17,416 bases of DNA, taken from Bacteroidales bacterium. Its GTDB lineage: Bacteria; Bacteroidota; Bacteroidia; Bacteroidales; UBA3824. Positions 8,593 through 16,950 of the stretch are shown in pieces (the first letter of the stretch is position 1; every line of letters begins with the position of its first letter). The position numbers were made by a program, and so were the translations under genes. Below the pieces are notes generated by a model. The model had not been told where the DNA came from. It saw nothing but the letters and a program-made list of their open reading frames with translations, and ran no database searches. The stretch spans positions 1-17,416 of the forward strand of contig JAEDDH010000037.1 of assembly GCA_016293845.1 (NCBI GenBank), written 5' to 3'.

Positions 8593-9963
8593 ATGAATAA
8601 AAATCTCTTTTTGTGCGCTGCTATGGCAGCGGCCGCGTGGTTTTGTGGATGTAATAAGGATGACGGTCCAGCAGCTAGCGACTATTTCCAAGTGCACTTC
8701 GATGCCAACGGAGCTACAGACGGAGCTATCCCTGAAGATATGACAATAGCATCAGGTAGAACTTATAAAATTCCAATCAATATAACCAAAAAGGATAGTG
8801 AATTTTTATGTTTTGCTCACAAAGAACCAGATGGTCGTTTTAAATTGTTATCAGGTGAAATGGATGGTCAAAATTATGTTTTAAATTACAGGTGTCATCA
8901 CTATGATATCAAAAAGGACACATTGTATTTCATCTGGGACAGAAGAAAGGTAACCATCACCTACCACGCCAACGGTGCAAGTGGAGAAGTACACCCACCA
9001 TTAACATTTGATTTACCAAAGTATGATTTAGAAAGTCATCCCTACACCTATAACCAAAGCACAAAAAGCAGCTTGCCAGATACTGTAATATTGGACAACG
9101 GTGAGAATCTTAAATACCAAGATGGATACTATTTCGCTGGATGGAATACCAAAGCCGACGGCTCAGGAGTATTTCTACCTAAAGGACTGAAATACATTAA
9201 TGCGCTTGACGATGTTGACTTGTACGCCGTTTTTGAAACCCATAATGGACACGAATATGTAGATTTAGGACTACCAAGCGGAACCCTTTGGGCAAAAACA
9301 AATATTGGCACTACTTGCGAAGCTGGAACAGGTGATTTATTCGCCTATGGAGAAACTGCACCAAAAGACAATTATACAAAAGATAATTGGGAAGCTTCTG
9401 AAGAAGACAACCATCAAACGATGATTCTTGTTGTGGACAAAACTCTTAGAGTTGGGCGACAATCAAAAAACTACTCTGGCGAATTATATGATTTTAAACT
9501 GCTATATATGCAAGACGCTGCCGCCGTTAATTGGGGACATTTATGGAGTATCCCTTCCATAGCAGAATGGAAAGAATTGTTTGAAAACTGTACAGTAGAA
9601 GATTATGATTATGTTCTTATCGAAGAAGGAATAACTCTGCGCTCAAAAATTCTCAGAAGCAAAATTAATGGAAAATATATTATTCTTCCTTCGGTATCAT
9701 TCTTCTCTGTAAGTGATGTTTCAAAGACATCTATCTACAAAACGTTAAATGCAAATGCAGAAACTGTCCGCAAAATGTCTGAAAGAGATATTCTCTCTTC
9801 TTCAGATTACAAAACCGATAATTATTTTTCAACAGCAATAATTACAGTTGATCAACACAATCGTAGACAATCTTGGGACACCTATTATGGCGAACCCGCA
9901 AAAGTAATAGATTATTGGGAAGGTTTACCAATACGTCCTGTAACTAAGGTTAAACTAAATTAA
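8593..9963 (+). CDS. surface lipoprotein with Listeria-Bacteroides repeats and FISUMP-like domain
   Basis: A 456-residue predicted lipoprotein. The signal peptide ends in WFCGC, and Cys20 is the likely lipidated residue. It is followed by Asn-Lys-Asp-Asp, which fits the lipoprotein export signal (Lys plus acidic residues) that sends Bacteroidota lipoproteins to the cell surface. Residues about 30-60 (VHFDANGATDG) and 120-220 (ITYHANGASGE, then YFAGWNTKADGSG and DVDLYAVFE) match Listeria-Bacteroides/InlB B-repeat modules. Residues about 220-456 begin with HEYVDLGLPSGTLWAKTNIG and contain FAYGETAPK and WSIPSIAEWKELFENC, ending with IRPVTK. This is the pattern of the Fibrobacter-type major paralogous (FISUMP) domain found in many Bacteroidales surface proteins. 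The genuine ligand is unknown; adhesion or matrix binding is an inference. The gene has its own promoter upstream and a hairpin after its stop. Confidence 0.93.
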   Translation: MNKNLFLCAAMAAAAWFCGCNKDDGPAASDYFQVHFDANGATDGAIPEDMTIASGRTYKIPINITKKDSEFLCFAHKEPDGRFKLLSGEMDGQNYVLNYRCHHYDIKKDTLYFIWDRRKVTITYHANGASGEVHPPLTFDLPKYDLESHPYTYNQSTKSSLPDTVILDNGENLKYQDGYYFAGWNTKADGSGVFLPKGLKYINALDDVDLYAVFETHNGHEYVDLGLPSGTLWAKTNIGTTCEAGTGDLFAYGETAPKDNYTKDNWEASEEDNHQTMILVVDKTLRVGRQSKNYSGELYDFKLLYMQDAAAVNWGHLWSIPSIAEWKELFENCTVEDYDYVLIEEGITLRSKILRSKINGKYIILPSVSFFSVSDVSKTSIYKTLNANAETVRKMSERDILSSSDYKTDNYFSTAIITVDQHNRRQSWDTYYGEPAKVIDYWEGLPIRPVTKVKLN

Positions 9964-9976
9964 TCAACTACAAAAA

Positions 9977-10011
9977 CTATCCAAAACAATTGCTATCATT
10001 GTTTTGGATAG
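9977..10011. repeat. perfect 14-bp inverted repeat, hairpin between two plus-strand genes
   Basis: The arms CTATCCAAAACAAT (9977-9990) and its exact reverse complement (9998-10011) flank a 7-base loop. The hairpin begins 14 bases after the lipoprotein stop and ends 26 bases before the next start codon. On the plus strand it is not followed by a T run, so it is not a standard intrinsic terminator in that direction. On the minus strand the stem is followed by five T. It may be a weak terminator, an RNA-stabilising or processing hairpin, or an attenuator that lowers expression of the second gene. Confidence 0.65.
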
Positions 10012-10037
10012 TATTCTCAAACAAGATATATTTCATT

Positions 10038-12908
10038 ATGAAAAAACTAATACTACTATCTTTATTAATATTTGGATGTTTAACCAATTATGCGCAGATT
10101 TACAAAGTAACGTTTCATAAACCTGTAAGCACAGGCAAGTACCATCACAAAAAAAGAGAAACATTCTGGAGCGGTTATTACGAATACACTATCAACAACA
10201 AATTTATCTATAAAGAAGAAAGGAAGTTACATGAAATTGATGACTATATTATTTATACTAACGAGAAACCTGAAACCATAGAGTATTATGTACGCATAAG
10301 TATCGGCAGAAACCAGCAACACCTCGATCCAGAACGTAGTTGGACAAGAAAGTTTGACCAAAATCCGATTGAATCAGACACTGCGCTTACCTACGACGAT
10401 GGTTATTATATATACTATAGCCATCAAGACATTTCATACGAGGAGTTAGAATTTGATTGCAAACAAGCTGGAACTTCATTTTGTAAAGAAGACTATCCCT
10501 ATCTATCATTTACTAACACCTTTAAAGTCCCATATTATGCAAAAGTATATTTAGCAGCGACCGACAATCCCAATGAAAGGCACGACTTAAATATCAAGTT
10601 ATCTAAAAATGCAATTGGGTTTTCAGTTAGCGCTATTGACATATTCAACGTCATTGGATATAATAAGGCATTTGACATATATATCATTTTTTACAAAAAT
10701 AATTATGATGGCACAGACAGACCTTTCTCAACCTATACAATTCATTTTGATGGACTCAAAAAACCTGTTCCATTCGAAAAACCCTATATTTTAGATGACC
10801 ATTTAATAATTCCGAATATTGACACGGGGATAAACAGCAAATGCAACTTTATATTATCAGGCAAAACAATCAGCCAAGATGTTAATCCAAACAAACAATT
10901 GATACCCACAGGTCAATACCAACTACAGATAAGCGATAAAAACGAAGAGTATTGTCAAGTTAATCTTGACGCATACGTACCTTTTATCGAATACAAATTT
11001 CTTGATGGCGACACACACACTCACTGGCACAGCGAGGACACTATTCAAGCTATTAATCTGAAAATATACAATGTCGATAATGAATCGCTCAAGGATTATA
11101 TTACTATAACTGACACATATCCTCAAAATTCTAATCATTTTTTCAAATGCAAACCAGATAACACCACAATAGAAGAGGAGCTTACATATTACAAAGAACA
11201 TATTAAGACTGATTCAACCATTCCTCTATATGCTACACCATACAAAATAACCTGTCATCCTGATTTACAACGCATAACAATCACTCCTACTGATGAAAGA
11301 CACACTATACCAACAATAATCACCACCAACAACAAACTCAAAGAATATCCGCCCATTCACGTGGATGTTACAACGATTCCTGCACCGTGCTTTTACGACA
11401 CGCACAAGGTCAAAATCGACAGTATCTCTGGCGGATTGTCGAATGGTTATAAATATGCTATAGGCAATAGCACTTTCGAAACAGAAATTAAACAAGGTGA
11501 TATTATTGACATTCCAAACAATAATCAAAAGGAATTCAAATACACGTTGCAATTTTATGATGCCTACATTTCTACTGATGATTCAAGGCACGGAGGCAAA
11601 AAAGCCCGCAGTACTTCTACTAACGAAACATATGTAATAATGCCTGATACATTAGGTGTTGATAAATATACAATTACCGATGTGGCGTGTCACGGTGATG
11701 CCACTGGTAAAATTCAAATTAACAGCCTCAAATATGCTGATCCAAACAGACCGATTTCGTATCTTTGGAACACCAATTCCACCCAAAATTTTATAGATAA
11801 TTTGCCTATAGGAACTTACTCTTTAAAACTTTCTGATGGCGTGTGCACTGTGAATTCTGAATATGAAATCAAACAACCTAACCAATTAATTTTCAAAAAA
11901 TTCGAAGCAAATGATGCCTCGTGTTTTGGCTACAACGACGGCTCTATTATTGTTTCTCCGGATGGCGGTTTAAAGCCTTATACATATTGGTTAAACGATT
12001 CTATTGTTTCGCGCAACATCACAAAACTCATTGCCGCAGATTATCATATCACCGTGGCAGACTCCAACAATTGCATTATTGAAAGAGATACTAAAATTTC
12101 CGAACCTACCAAAGTAGAAAACAACTTCATCGCCCACGATTACAGCATATGCCAGGATTCTGAGCTCGAAATCGACGCCGGCACCTTCGCCAACTATATT
12201 TGGAAAAATCCCCAAGGCAAGACTTTGGATGCCAAAAACATCCTCACGCTCAACAACTCCTCGCCCGAAGGAGAATACTATCTTAAAACCATCCGCTACG
12301 ACAAATGCTTTGCCGAAGACAAAATAAACATTACCCAAAGCAAGGAATCGCTGAAAATGAACTTCCTGCTGCCGTCGGATATTTACAACGACGACCACGC
12401 CAAAATTGTAGAAACATCAAGCCGCGAGCTCGACTCGCTCAAATGGTCGTTTTCTGAAAACCTCATAGGAGATTTTCCTAAAGATTCCACCACGCTCACT
12501 ATCAGCACCAACGCTCTCGACAAGCTTTCCACTTACAAAATCAAGCTTACAGGCTACTACAAAGGATGCGTATCCACTGTAACAAAAAATCTGAACATAA
12601 GCAATCTAACCCGTCCCGAAGAGGAGTATATCCCCGACTTTTATGATTCTGACGAGATTCTCGACTGCCGCATAGGCCCCAACCCAAACAACGGCAACTT
12701 CACACTGTTTCTCGACCTTGACTGCGCCAAGGATGCCGTGCTGACAATTTACAGCATCAATAGTTACAAGTACGTGCTGCGCGAAAAACTTGTTGGTTTG
12801 CAAAACTACGAGCATTCCATCAACCAAAACCTCCAGCAAGGCTTATACATCCTCGAAGTTAAAACCCCAAAAAGCATCAGAAGAATAAAATTTGAGGTGA
12901 CGAAATAA
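10038..12908 (+). CDS. T9SS-secreted surface protein with SprB repeats
   Basis: A 956-residue protein. I chose the ATG at 10038 because it puts the signal peptide (MKKLILLSLLIFGCLTNYAQ, cut before Gln) at the N-terminus; a TTG 16 codons upstream lies inside the hairpin. Residues about 21-480 form a large region I do not recognise. About 541-614 and 620-692 are SprB repeats: ACHGDATGKI and SCFGYNDGSIIVSPDGG near the starts, then LPIGTYSLKLSDGVC and IAADYHITVADSNNC near the ends. About 695-870 look like Ig/PKD-type modules. Residues 878-956 are a type A T9SS sorting domain with IGPNPNNGNF, a late GLYILEV and a final KFEVTK. The protein should cross the outer membrane through the T9SS and be attached or released, with likely adhesin-type roles. 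GC content rises clearly after about 12120, unlike the first two thirds. Whether transcription is shared with the lipoprotein gene is unclear because of the hairpin between them. Confidence 0.93.
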   Translation: MKKLILLSLLIFGCLTNYAQIYKVTFHKPVSTGKYHHKKRETFWSGYYEYTINNKFIYKEERKLHEIDDYIIYTNEKPETIEYYVRISIGRNQQHLDPERSWTRKFDQNPIESDTALTYDDGYYIYYSHQDISYEELEFDCKQAGTSFCKEDYPYLSFTNTFKVPYYAKVYLAATDNPNERHDLNIKLSKNAIGFSVSAIDIFNVIGYNKAFDIYIIFYKNNYDGTDRPFSTYTIHFDGLKKPVPFEKPYILDDHLIIPNIDTGINSKCNFILSGKTISQDVNPNKQLIPTGQYQLQISDKNEEYCQVNLDAYVPFIEYKFLDGDTHTHWHSEDTIQAINLKIYNVDNESLKDYITITDTYPQNSNHFFKCKPDNTTIEEELTYYKEHIKTDSTIPLYATPYKITCHPDLQRITITPTDERHTIPTIITTNNKLKEYPPIHVDVTTIPAPCFYDTHKVKIDSISGGLSNGYKYAIGNSTFETEIKQGDIIDIPNNNQKEFKYTLQFYDAYISTDDSRHGGKKARSTSTNETYVIMPDTLGVDKYTITDVACHGDATGKIQINSLKYADPNRPISYLWNTNSTQNFIDNLPIGTYSLKLSDGVCTVNSEYEIKQPNQLIFKKFEANDASCFGYNDGSIIVSPDGGLKPYTYWLNDSIVSRNITKLIAADYHITVADSNNCIIERDTKISEPTKVENNFIAHDYSICQDSELEIDAGTFANYIWKNPQGKTLDAKNILTLNNSSPEGEYYLKTIRYDKCFAEDKINITQSKESLKMNFLLPSDIYNDDHAKIVETSSRELDSLKWSFSENLIGDFPKDSTTLTISTNALDKLSTYKIKLTGYYKGCVSTVTKNLNISNLTRPEEEYIPDFYDSDEILDCRIGPNPNNGNFTLFLDLDCAKDAVLTIYSINSYKYVLREKLVGLQNYEHSINQNLQQGLYILEVKTPKSIRRIKFEVTK

Positions 12909-12941
12909 TGGCAAAGAAAGCTGTTATTACGATTTTTTCAC

Positions 12942-12969
12942 AATCCCCGCCGGGCGGCGGGGATTTTTT
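12942..12969 (+). terminator. strong intrinsic terminator after the T9SS gene
   Basis: The arms AATCCCCGCC (12942-12951) and GGCGGGGATT (12956-12965) are perfect 10-bp complements with a 4-base loop, and the stem runs into six T (12964-12969). It starts 34 bases after the stop codon. On the minus strand the stem is followed by GTG and then six A, so it works mainly for plus-strand transcripts. It separates this unit from the convergent minus-strand genes. Confidence 0.92.
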
Positions 12970-13029
12970 CTTTAAACAAAAATCTAAGCGAATTAAAATA
13001 AATTCAAGTGAATTTTTGTAGATGGGTAG

Positions 13030-13965
13030 TTATTGTCTAAGTTTGTACTGCTCTATTATGTTCCAATACTTCTCGGTTTCGGCGGCGGAGTAGATTTTGC
13101 CACGGAATAGGTAGCCGTAACCAGCAGAATCCACTTTGGAGATGTTTTTTGGGGTGCAGAGACTATCCGAGCAGATGTGCCAACCATCGTAAAAGTCTGG
13201 GTTGATGTTGGAGTAGACTATAAATGTGTCTTTTTCTTCAAATGTCGTTTCCAGTTCAATGTGCTTTGTTCCCTTATCAAATAATTTCACCTCTATACCA
13301 TCAATACTTTTATGTGATTTGAACACAAGGTTAAAACCATAGTTTTTGTATGCAATCTCTTGCTCATATTTAGCGTATTCGTATGAATTATTGCCGAGTT
13401 CTTCAATTTGGTTGCGCCCATACAGAACAAAATGTTCGTATTTATTTCTCAAATCTGAAGAAACATTGTTCTTGATTAACCCAAAATGAGGATCTATAAT
13501 GGCATAATACGAACCTATGTTAGAACTTTCATATTCTCCTGGCAATACTTCAATTTGTTTCACAAAAGAAGAATCAACATCCTCACATTTGTAATAAAAC
13601 CAAAAGACGCGTTTGCCACCCACCCCTGAACATTCTTTTTTCTCAAGCACTCCGAAATAACCTTTATATACTTGATTTTCTCTCTTATCAAAATTAATAT
13701 ATACTCGTAATGTAATAAGCATACTGAAAAAAAATACTCCGAAAGCAATGGCTGTCCATTGAAAAGAACGATGTAAACATATCCAAGAAAAAAGAAGTAT
13801 ATACCCAGAAGTTATCAGTAATAACATATGACAAACGGCTTCGGGATTTTTTATATCTCCTAACCTAAATTTATTCCACAAATATATAAATATTGCAGTA
13901 ACAATAAATAAAACTATATTCTTAATTATTACTTTGAGTGATATTTGTTTATCTTCTTGTAGCAT
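13030..13965 (-). CDS. three-helix membrane protein, candidate immunity protein (second copy)
   Basis: A 311-residue protein with three predicted membrane helices (about 10-31, 45-65, 69-91) and a soluble domain of about 220 residues. It is clearly paralogous to the gene just upstream from the third helix onward. Shared blocks are FGVLEKKE (104-111), GNNSYEYAKYE (191-201) with KNYGFNLVF (207-215), NINPDFYDGWHIC (253-265) and YGYLFRGKIY (283-292) ending in YWNIIEQYK. With the N-terminus inside, three helices would place the soluble part in the periplasm. It starts 17 bases after its paralogue ends, in one transcription unit with the broken toxin gene. Tandem related genes behind a polymorphic-toxin gene are typically immunity genes, so I infer protection against the toxin or a close variant. 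I do not recognise the family. The 3' part is more GC-rich than the 5' part. Confidence 0.85.
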   Translation of the reverse strand: MLQEDKQISLKVIIKNIVLFIVTAIFIYLWNKFRLGDIKNPEAVCHMLLLITSGYILLFSWICLHRSFQWTAIAFGVFFFSMLITLRVYINFDKRENQVYKGYFGVLEKKECSGVGGKRVFWFYYKCEDVDSSFVKQIEVLPGEYESSNIGSYYAIIDPHFGLIKNNVSSDLRNKYEHFVLYGRNQIEELGNNSYEYAKYEQEIAYKNYGFNLVFKSHKSIDGIEVKLFDKGTKHIELETTFEEKDTFIVYSNINPDFYDGWHICSDSLCTPKNISKVDSAGYGYLFRGKIYSAAETEKYWNIIEQYKLRQ

Positions 13966-13982
13966 AATCGAAATAATAGTTT

Positions 13983-14891
13983 TTACAAAATATGTTTTTT
14001 ATATTCCTCAACAATATTCCAATGTTCTTCAACTGCATCTTTGAAATATATCTGTCCTCCAAACAAGTAGCCATATTTATCTTCTTTTATTTTATCTAAA
14101 TTGCTTATCAAAGATTTATCGCAAATATGCCAACCGTCAAAATAATCAGGATTAATATTACAATAAACCAAGATATCATCATTGTAATCAGTATTGATAT
14201 CAATGCTTTTATCTATGTCGTTAAAAAAATGCACTTGTAGATGATTATCATCTACTTTTTCCGCAAAAAAAACTATATTAAAGCCATAATTTGAAAAAAC
14301 AACATTAGGTTCATATCTCGCATAATCAAATGTATTGTTTCCTATTTCAGAAAATACGCTCTCAAAATTCAACACTCCATATGTATATTTATTAGCAAGA
14401 GACTGATTAATACCCCATTTCAATACTGTACCATCATCTTTCAAAATAACTGCCTGAATTAAAGTTGTATCAAAATACTGTTCTTTGGATACTTCTATAG
14501 TTTTAATAAAATTGTTATCTTTGGCTTTACACTCATAAACCAAATAATAACTATTATCACTTTCCTTTTTCTCTATAAGTTTCCCATAATACGAATAATA
14601 ATTTGATGAAACCGAAATAAAGTCATAACTAAAAATAGAAAATAACATCATGATAATTAACACTACCATAGGTATAAATTGAAACCGATATTGTGGTACA
14701 CTATACTTATAAAATACAAAGATAAAACTAATTATCACCAAAACTAACATAGCATAAACCACATACTCTTTTATGTCTGGTATCGGGAATAACACGAACC
14801 AAAAAACGCTAAGGCATATTAACAGGGTTGCAAAATAACTGTTTATATTAGCATCTTTTTCTATTTTATCTCTTGTATTCTGTTTGTCCAT
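13983..14891 (-). CDS. three-helix membrane protein, candidate immunity protein (first copy)
   Basis: A 302-residue protein with three predicted membrane helices (about 18-38, 42-62, 70-92). The loop between the second and third carries Lys and Arg (YKYSVPQYR), which fits a cytoplasmic loop and a periplasmic C-terminal domain. The soluble part shares blocks with the next gene: YYGKLIEKKE (101-110), GNNTFDYARYE (184-194), SNYGFNIVF (200-208), NINPDYFDGWHIC (245-257) and YGYLFGGQIY (273-282) ending in HWNIVEEYK. Cys257 of the GWHIC motif is kept in both copies. The start codon is 26 bases inside the 3' end of the toxin fragment, so translation of the two is likely coupled, the arrangement expected for an immunity gene. 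Toxin and target are unknown. A membrane-anchored immunity protein points to a toxin acting at the membrane or in the periplasm, which is an inference. Confidence 0.86.
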   Translation of the reverse strand: MDKQNTRDKIEKDANINSYFATLLICLSVFWFVLFPIPDIKEYVVYAMLVLVIISFIFVFYKYSVPQYRFQFIPMVVLIIMMLFSIFSYDFISVSSNYYSYYGKLIEKKESDNSYYLVYECKAKDNNFIKTIEVSKEQYFDTTLIQAVILKDDGTVLKWGINQSLANKYTYGVLNFESVFSEIGNNTFDYARYEPNVVFSNYGFNIVFFAEKVDDNHLQVHFFNDIDKSIDINTDYNDDILVYCNINPDYFDGWHICDKSLISNLDKIKEDKYGYLFGGQIYFKDAVEEHWNIVEEYKKHIL

Positions 14892-16518
14892 AATTATCGT
14901 TTATTAAGCATTGAATAAAAGAATCCACAACTTCTTCTCCATATCTAACTGTGGCCTTATTGATAAAGTCTACAAATACTTGCGCTATCAAACCAACAAC
15001 TCTCTTTCCTGATTTTTTCCATCGTTTAACTTTTGGTTTCTCCAACATATTTTGAAGTATTACACCTTTTACAATATTATATATACAACCACTCCATATT
15101 TGAATTTGTCCTTTTTCAGTCCAAAACTCTCGTTCAATAAGGTTCTCAATTCCGATATTTGATCCATTTACACACTCATTCAATATTTTAGCAAATTTTT
15201 CAACATCACCATATTTATTTGAAAATTCAATATTAGAGGTTAATGATGAAACAGCATTTTTGAAAGCACCTTCATAATATGCCCATGATGTAACAGTGTT
15301 TTTGGCTATGTCGGTATCTAAAAAATTAAAATTATTCATATTACTAAATTGAACAAAATGGGTAAATGCTGCATCAAGATAACTTGAAATAACACCGGCA
15401 ATTAACTCCTGAACAAATGCCTCGACAAACGCTTTTCCTTTTTCCTTTACTAAATATGTTATAACTTCTTTAGCTACAGCACCACCACCTGCTGCTATAC
15501 CAACACCTACAAATAAACCTGCAATGCAAACTGTACCTATAACATACTTTTTTATCTCTTGATTTTGATGCTCATTGCACATCCATTGCAATACAAATGC
15601 TGGTAGTAATATATCGTCTCCGTTTTGTACTTGCTGAAATTGTGCTACGAAATCGGGTACAGTCGAAAAATGCAACAAAACCAAATCAAAAGGATCAATC
15701 AATCCCCTATGATTCTTTGTTTTAAAATCAAGAACATAACCATATTGAACCGCAAAATCAAGTTTATTATCTTTGTAGTCAACTATTATTCGTATATTCT
15801 TATCTGCAGAAAATTCTTTTTTCCAAGTAAAGCAATTATTTGGATTAGTATTTTTAAATTCATTGACATCTTGTTTCAATAATTCCACCTCATTTGCTTT
15901 AGTATATATTTGCAAAATTGCATCTACAAATTGAGTGTAATCCTCACCATCAAATTTAGCCGTTAGTTTTTGCATTAACTGATTATTATTTTCTTTCAAA
16001 TCAGATAAAAATGCATCATAATCATTTTCGTTGATAGATTTAATGGCATTCAAAACCCAATCTTGAACGAATTCTGTAAATATCAATGAAGAAGCAACTT
16101 TTATAACATGACTATGTATCTTATAATTAGCTGATTTTCTATAATTGGTAAGATATAATCCATATTTTTCGAATACATGTCCTGAGGTACACGCTTTAAT
16201 TTCGTTCTCCATATCCTCCTTGCTTGTTAAAAAAGCATTCAAAGACTTTTCTAATTCATCGTATAGAGCTAAATCCCAAATATTTGCATCAGCAAAATAC
16301 TTAGGTGTAAAATTATCGAAGAACACTTTCATTTCATATTGATCCAACGACTTGTTTTGTGCTATTTTATCAAACAATCGAGCAATTCGTAGTATTACAG
16401 AGCGTTGACTCACGTTAACATTGTCTATAGCTTTTTCGTAAAACTCTTTGGCATAGTCGGTGACTAATGAACATCCCTCATCGTCATTAATAGTAAATAG
16501 AACATTTTTAGGATCCAA
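14866..16518 (-). CDS. C-terminal fragment of the broken toxin-type gene (550 codons)
   Basis: This open frame could start at TTG 16516-16518; the first ATG is at codon 63 (16330-16332). I read it as the downstream part of a larger gene because the same frame is open for 28 codons more, up to the TAA at 16603-16605, and that stretch contains no ATG. Codons 1-300 are mostly helical and charged. Codons 305-312 (LPAFVLQW) and the Gly-rich hydrophobic stretch 325-347 (IAGLFVGVGIAAGGGAVAK) resemble the pre-toxin part of other Bacteroidota polymorphic toxins. The last 150 codons would be the toxin proper. They contain no nuclease, deaminase or ADP-ribosyltransferase motif that I can see, and a basic patch at 496-506 (KVKRWKKSGKR). 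The glycine-rich segment could insert in membranes, but that is inference. GC content is about 30%. Confidence 0.7.
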   Translation of the reverse strand: MDPKNVLFTINDDEGCSLVTDYAKEFYEKAIDNVNVSQRSVILRIARLFDKIAQNKSLDQYEMKVFFDNFTPKYFADANIWDLALYDELEKSLNAFLTSKEDMENEIKACTSGHVFEKYGLYLTNYRKSANYKIHSHVIKVASSLIFTEFVQDWVLNAIKSINENDYDAFLSDLKENNNQLMQKLTAKFDGEDYTQFVDAILQIYTKANEVELLKQDVNEFKNTNPNNCFTWKKEFSADKNIRIIVDYKDNKLDFAVQYGYVLDFKTKNHRGLIDPFDLVLLHFSTVPDFVAQFQQVQNGDDILLPAFVLQWMCNEHQNQEIKKYVIGTVCIAGLFVGVGIAAGGGAVAKEVITYLVKEKGKAFVEAFVQELIAGVISSYLDAAFTHFVQFSNMNNFNFLDTDIAKNTVTSWAYYEGAFKNAVSSLTSNIEFSNKYGDVEKFAKILNECVNGSNIGIENLIEREFWTEKGQIQIWSGCIYNIVKGVILQNMLEKPKVKRWKKSGKRVVGLIAQVFVDFINKATVRYGEEVVDSFIQCLINDNYGQTEYKR

Positions 16519-16602
16519 CTGATAATCAAGAGCTTGTAAGCAAACATTACCGGCAGCATGATATTTTTCAGAGGATATATCATTCTTAAATTTTTCGTCA
16601 AT

Positions 16603-16950
16603 TTACTGATATTCAATCTGATAAAATTCTAATGCACACAATTTGTTGATTCCAATGGTTACTGGACCGTTGTATTGTGAAAGATTTTTTGAATAATCAT
16701 CGACATAATATACTTTTTCATTGTTATCATCCAATACGAAATCATATTTTTTATTAATAGCGTCATAATTAGACACTTGAACATAACCTTTAAAATAATG
16801 TGTATCTGTAATATAATTTGCAACAAAAGTTTTTCCATCTGAGGTATTAAACCAAGACACTGTTCCATCAGGAACAAAATCAAACCTTGAAATAAACGAA
16901 ATAACATACACATTATCAGGTAATTGTAATGGGTTTACCCGAAGGTGCAA
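16603..16950 (-). pseudogene. middle fragment of the broken toxin-type gene
   Basis: The frame is open from 16950, formally from a TTG, but the real content begins at LPDNVYVISF (from about 16923). It reads as beta-rich sequence (RFDFVPDGTVSWFNTSDG, then YFKGYVQVSNYDAINKKYDF) and ends ALEFYQIEYQ before TAA 16603-16605. In related polymorphic toxins, as I remember them, a segment of this kind follows the metallopeptidase module, which fits its place here. It is in frame with the 550-codon fragment downstream and out of frame with the metallopeptidase fragment upstream. I do not regard it as a separate gene. Confidence 0.7.

Noticed and set aside
9990..10037. TTG start extending the T9SS cargo by 16 residues
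   Set aside because: The extension lies partly inside the hairpin and precedes a perfect signal peptide beginning MKKLILLSLL at 10038.
13001..13014. Palindrome AATTCA-AG-TGAATT followed by T's in the convergent intergenic region
   Set aside because: Six-base A/T arms with a two-base loop cannot form a stable hairpin, so I do not call it a terminator.
12909..13029. Possible small gene or RNA between the convergent units
   Set aside because: The stretch holds the intrinsic terminator and A/T-rich sequence only; no frame with a plausible start or conserved structure was seen.
16603..16605. Idea that TAA is read as an amino acid (recoding) rather than a broken gene
   Set aside because: The nearby frameshift is an independent lesion, other genes here use TAA as a normal stop, and no recoding signal is evident. 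Decay or sequence error is simpler.
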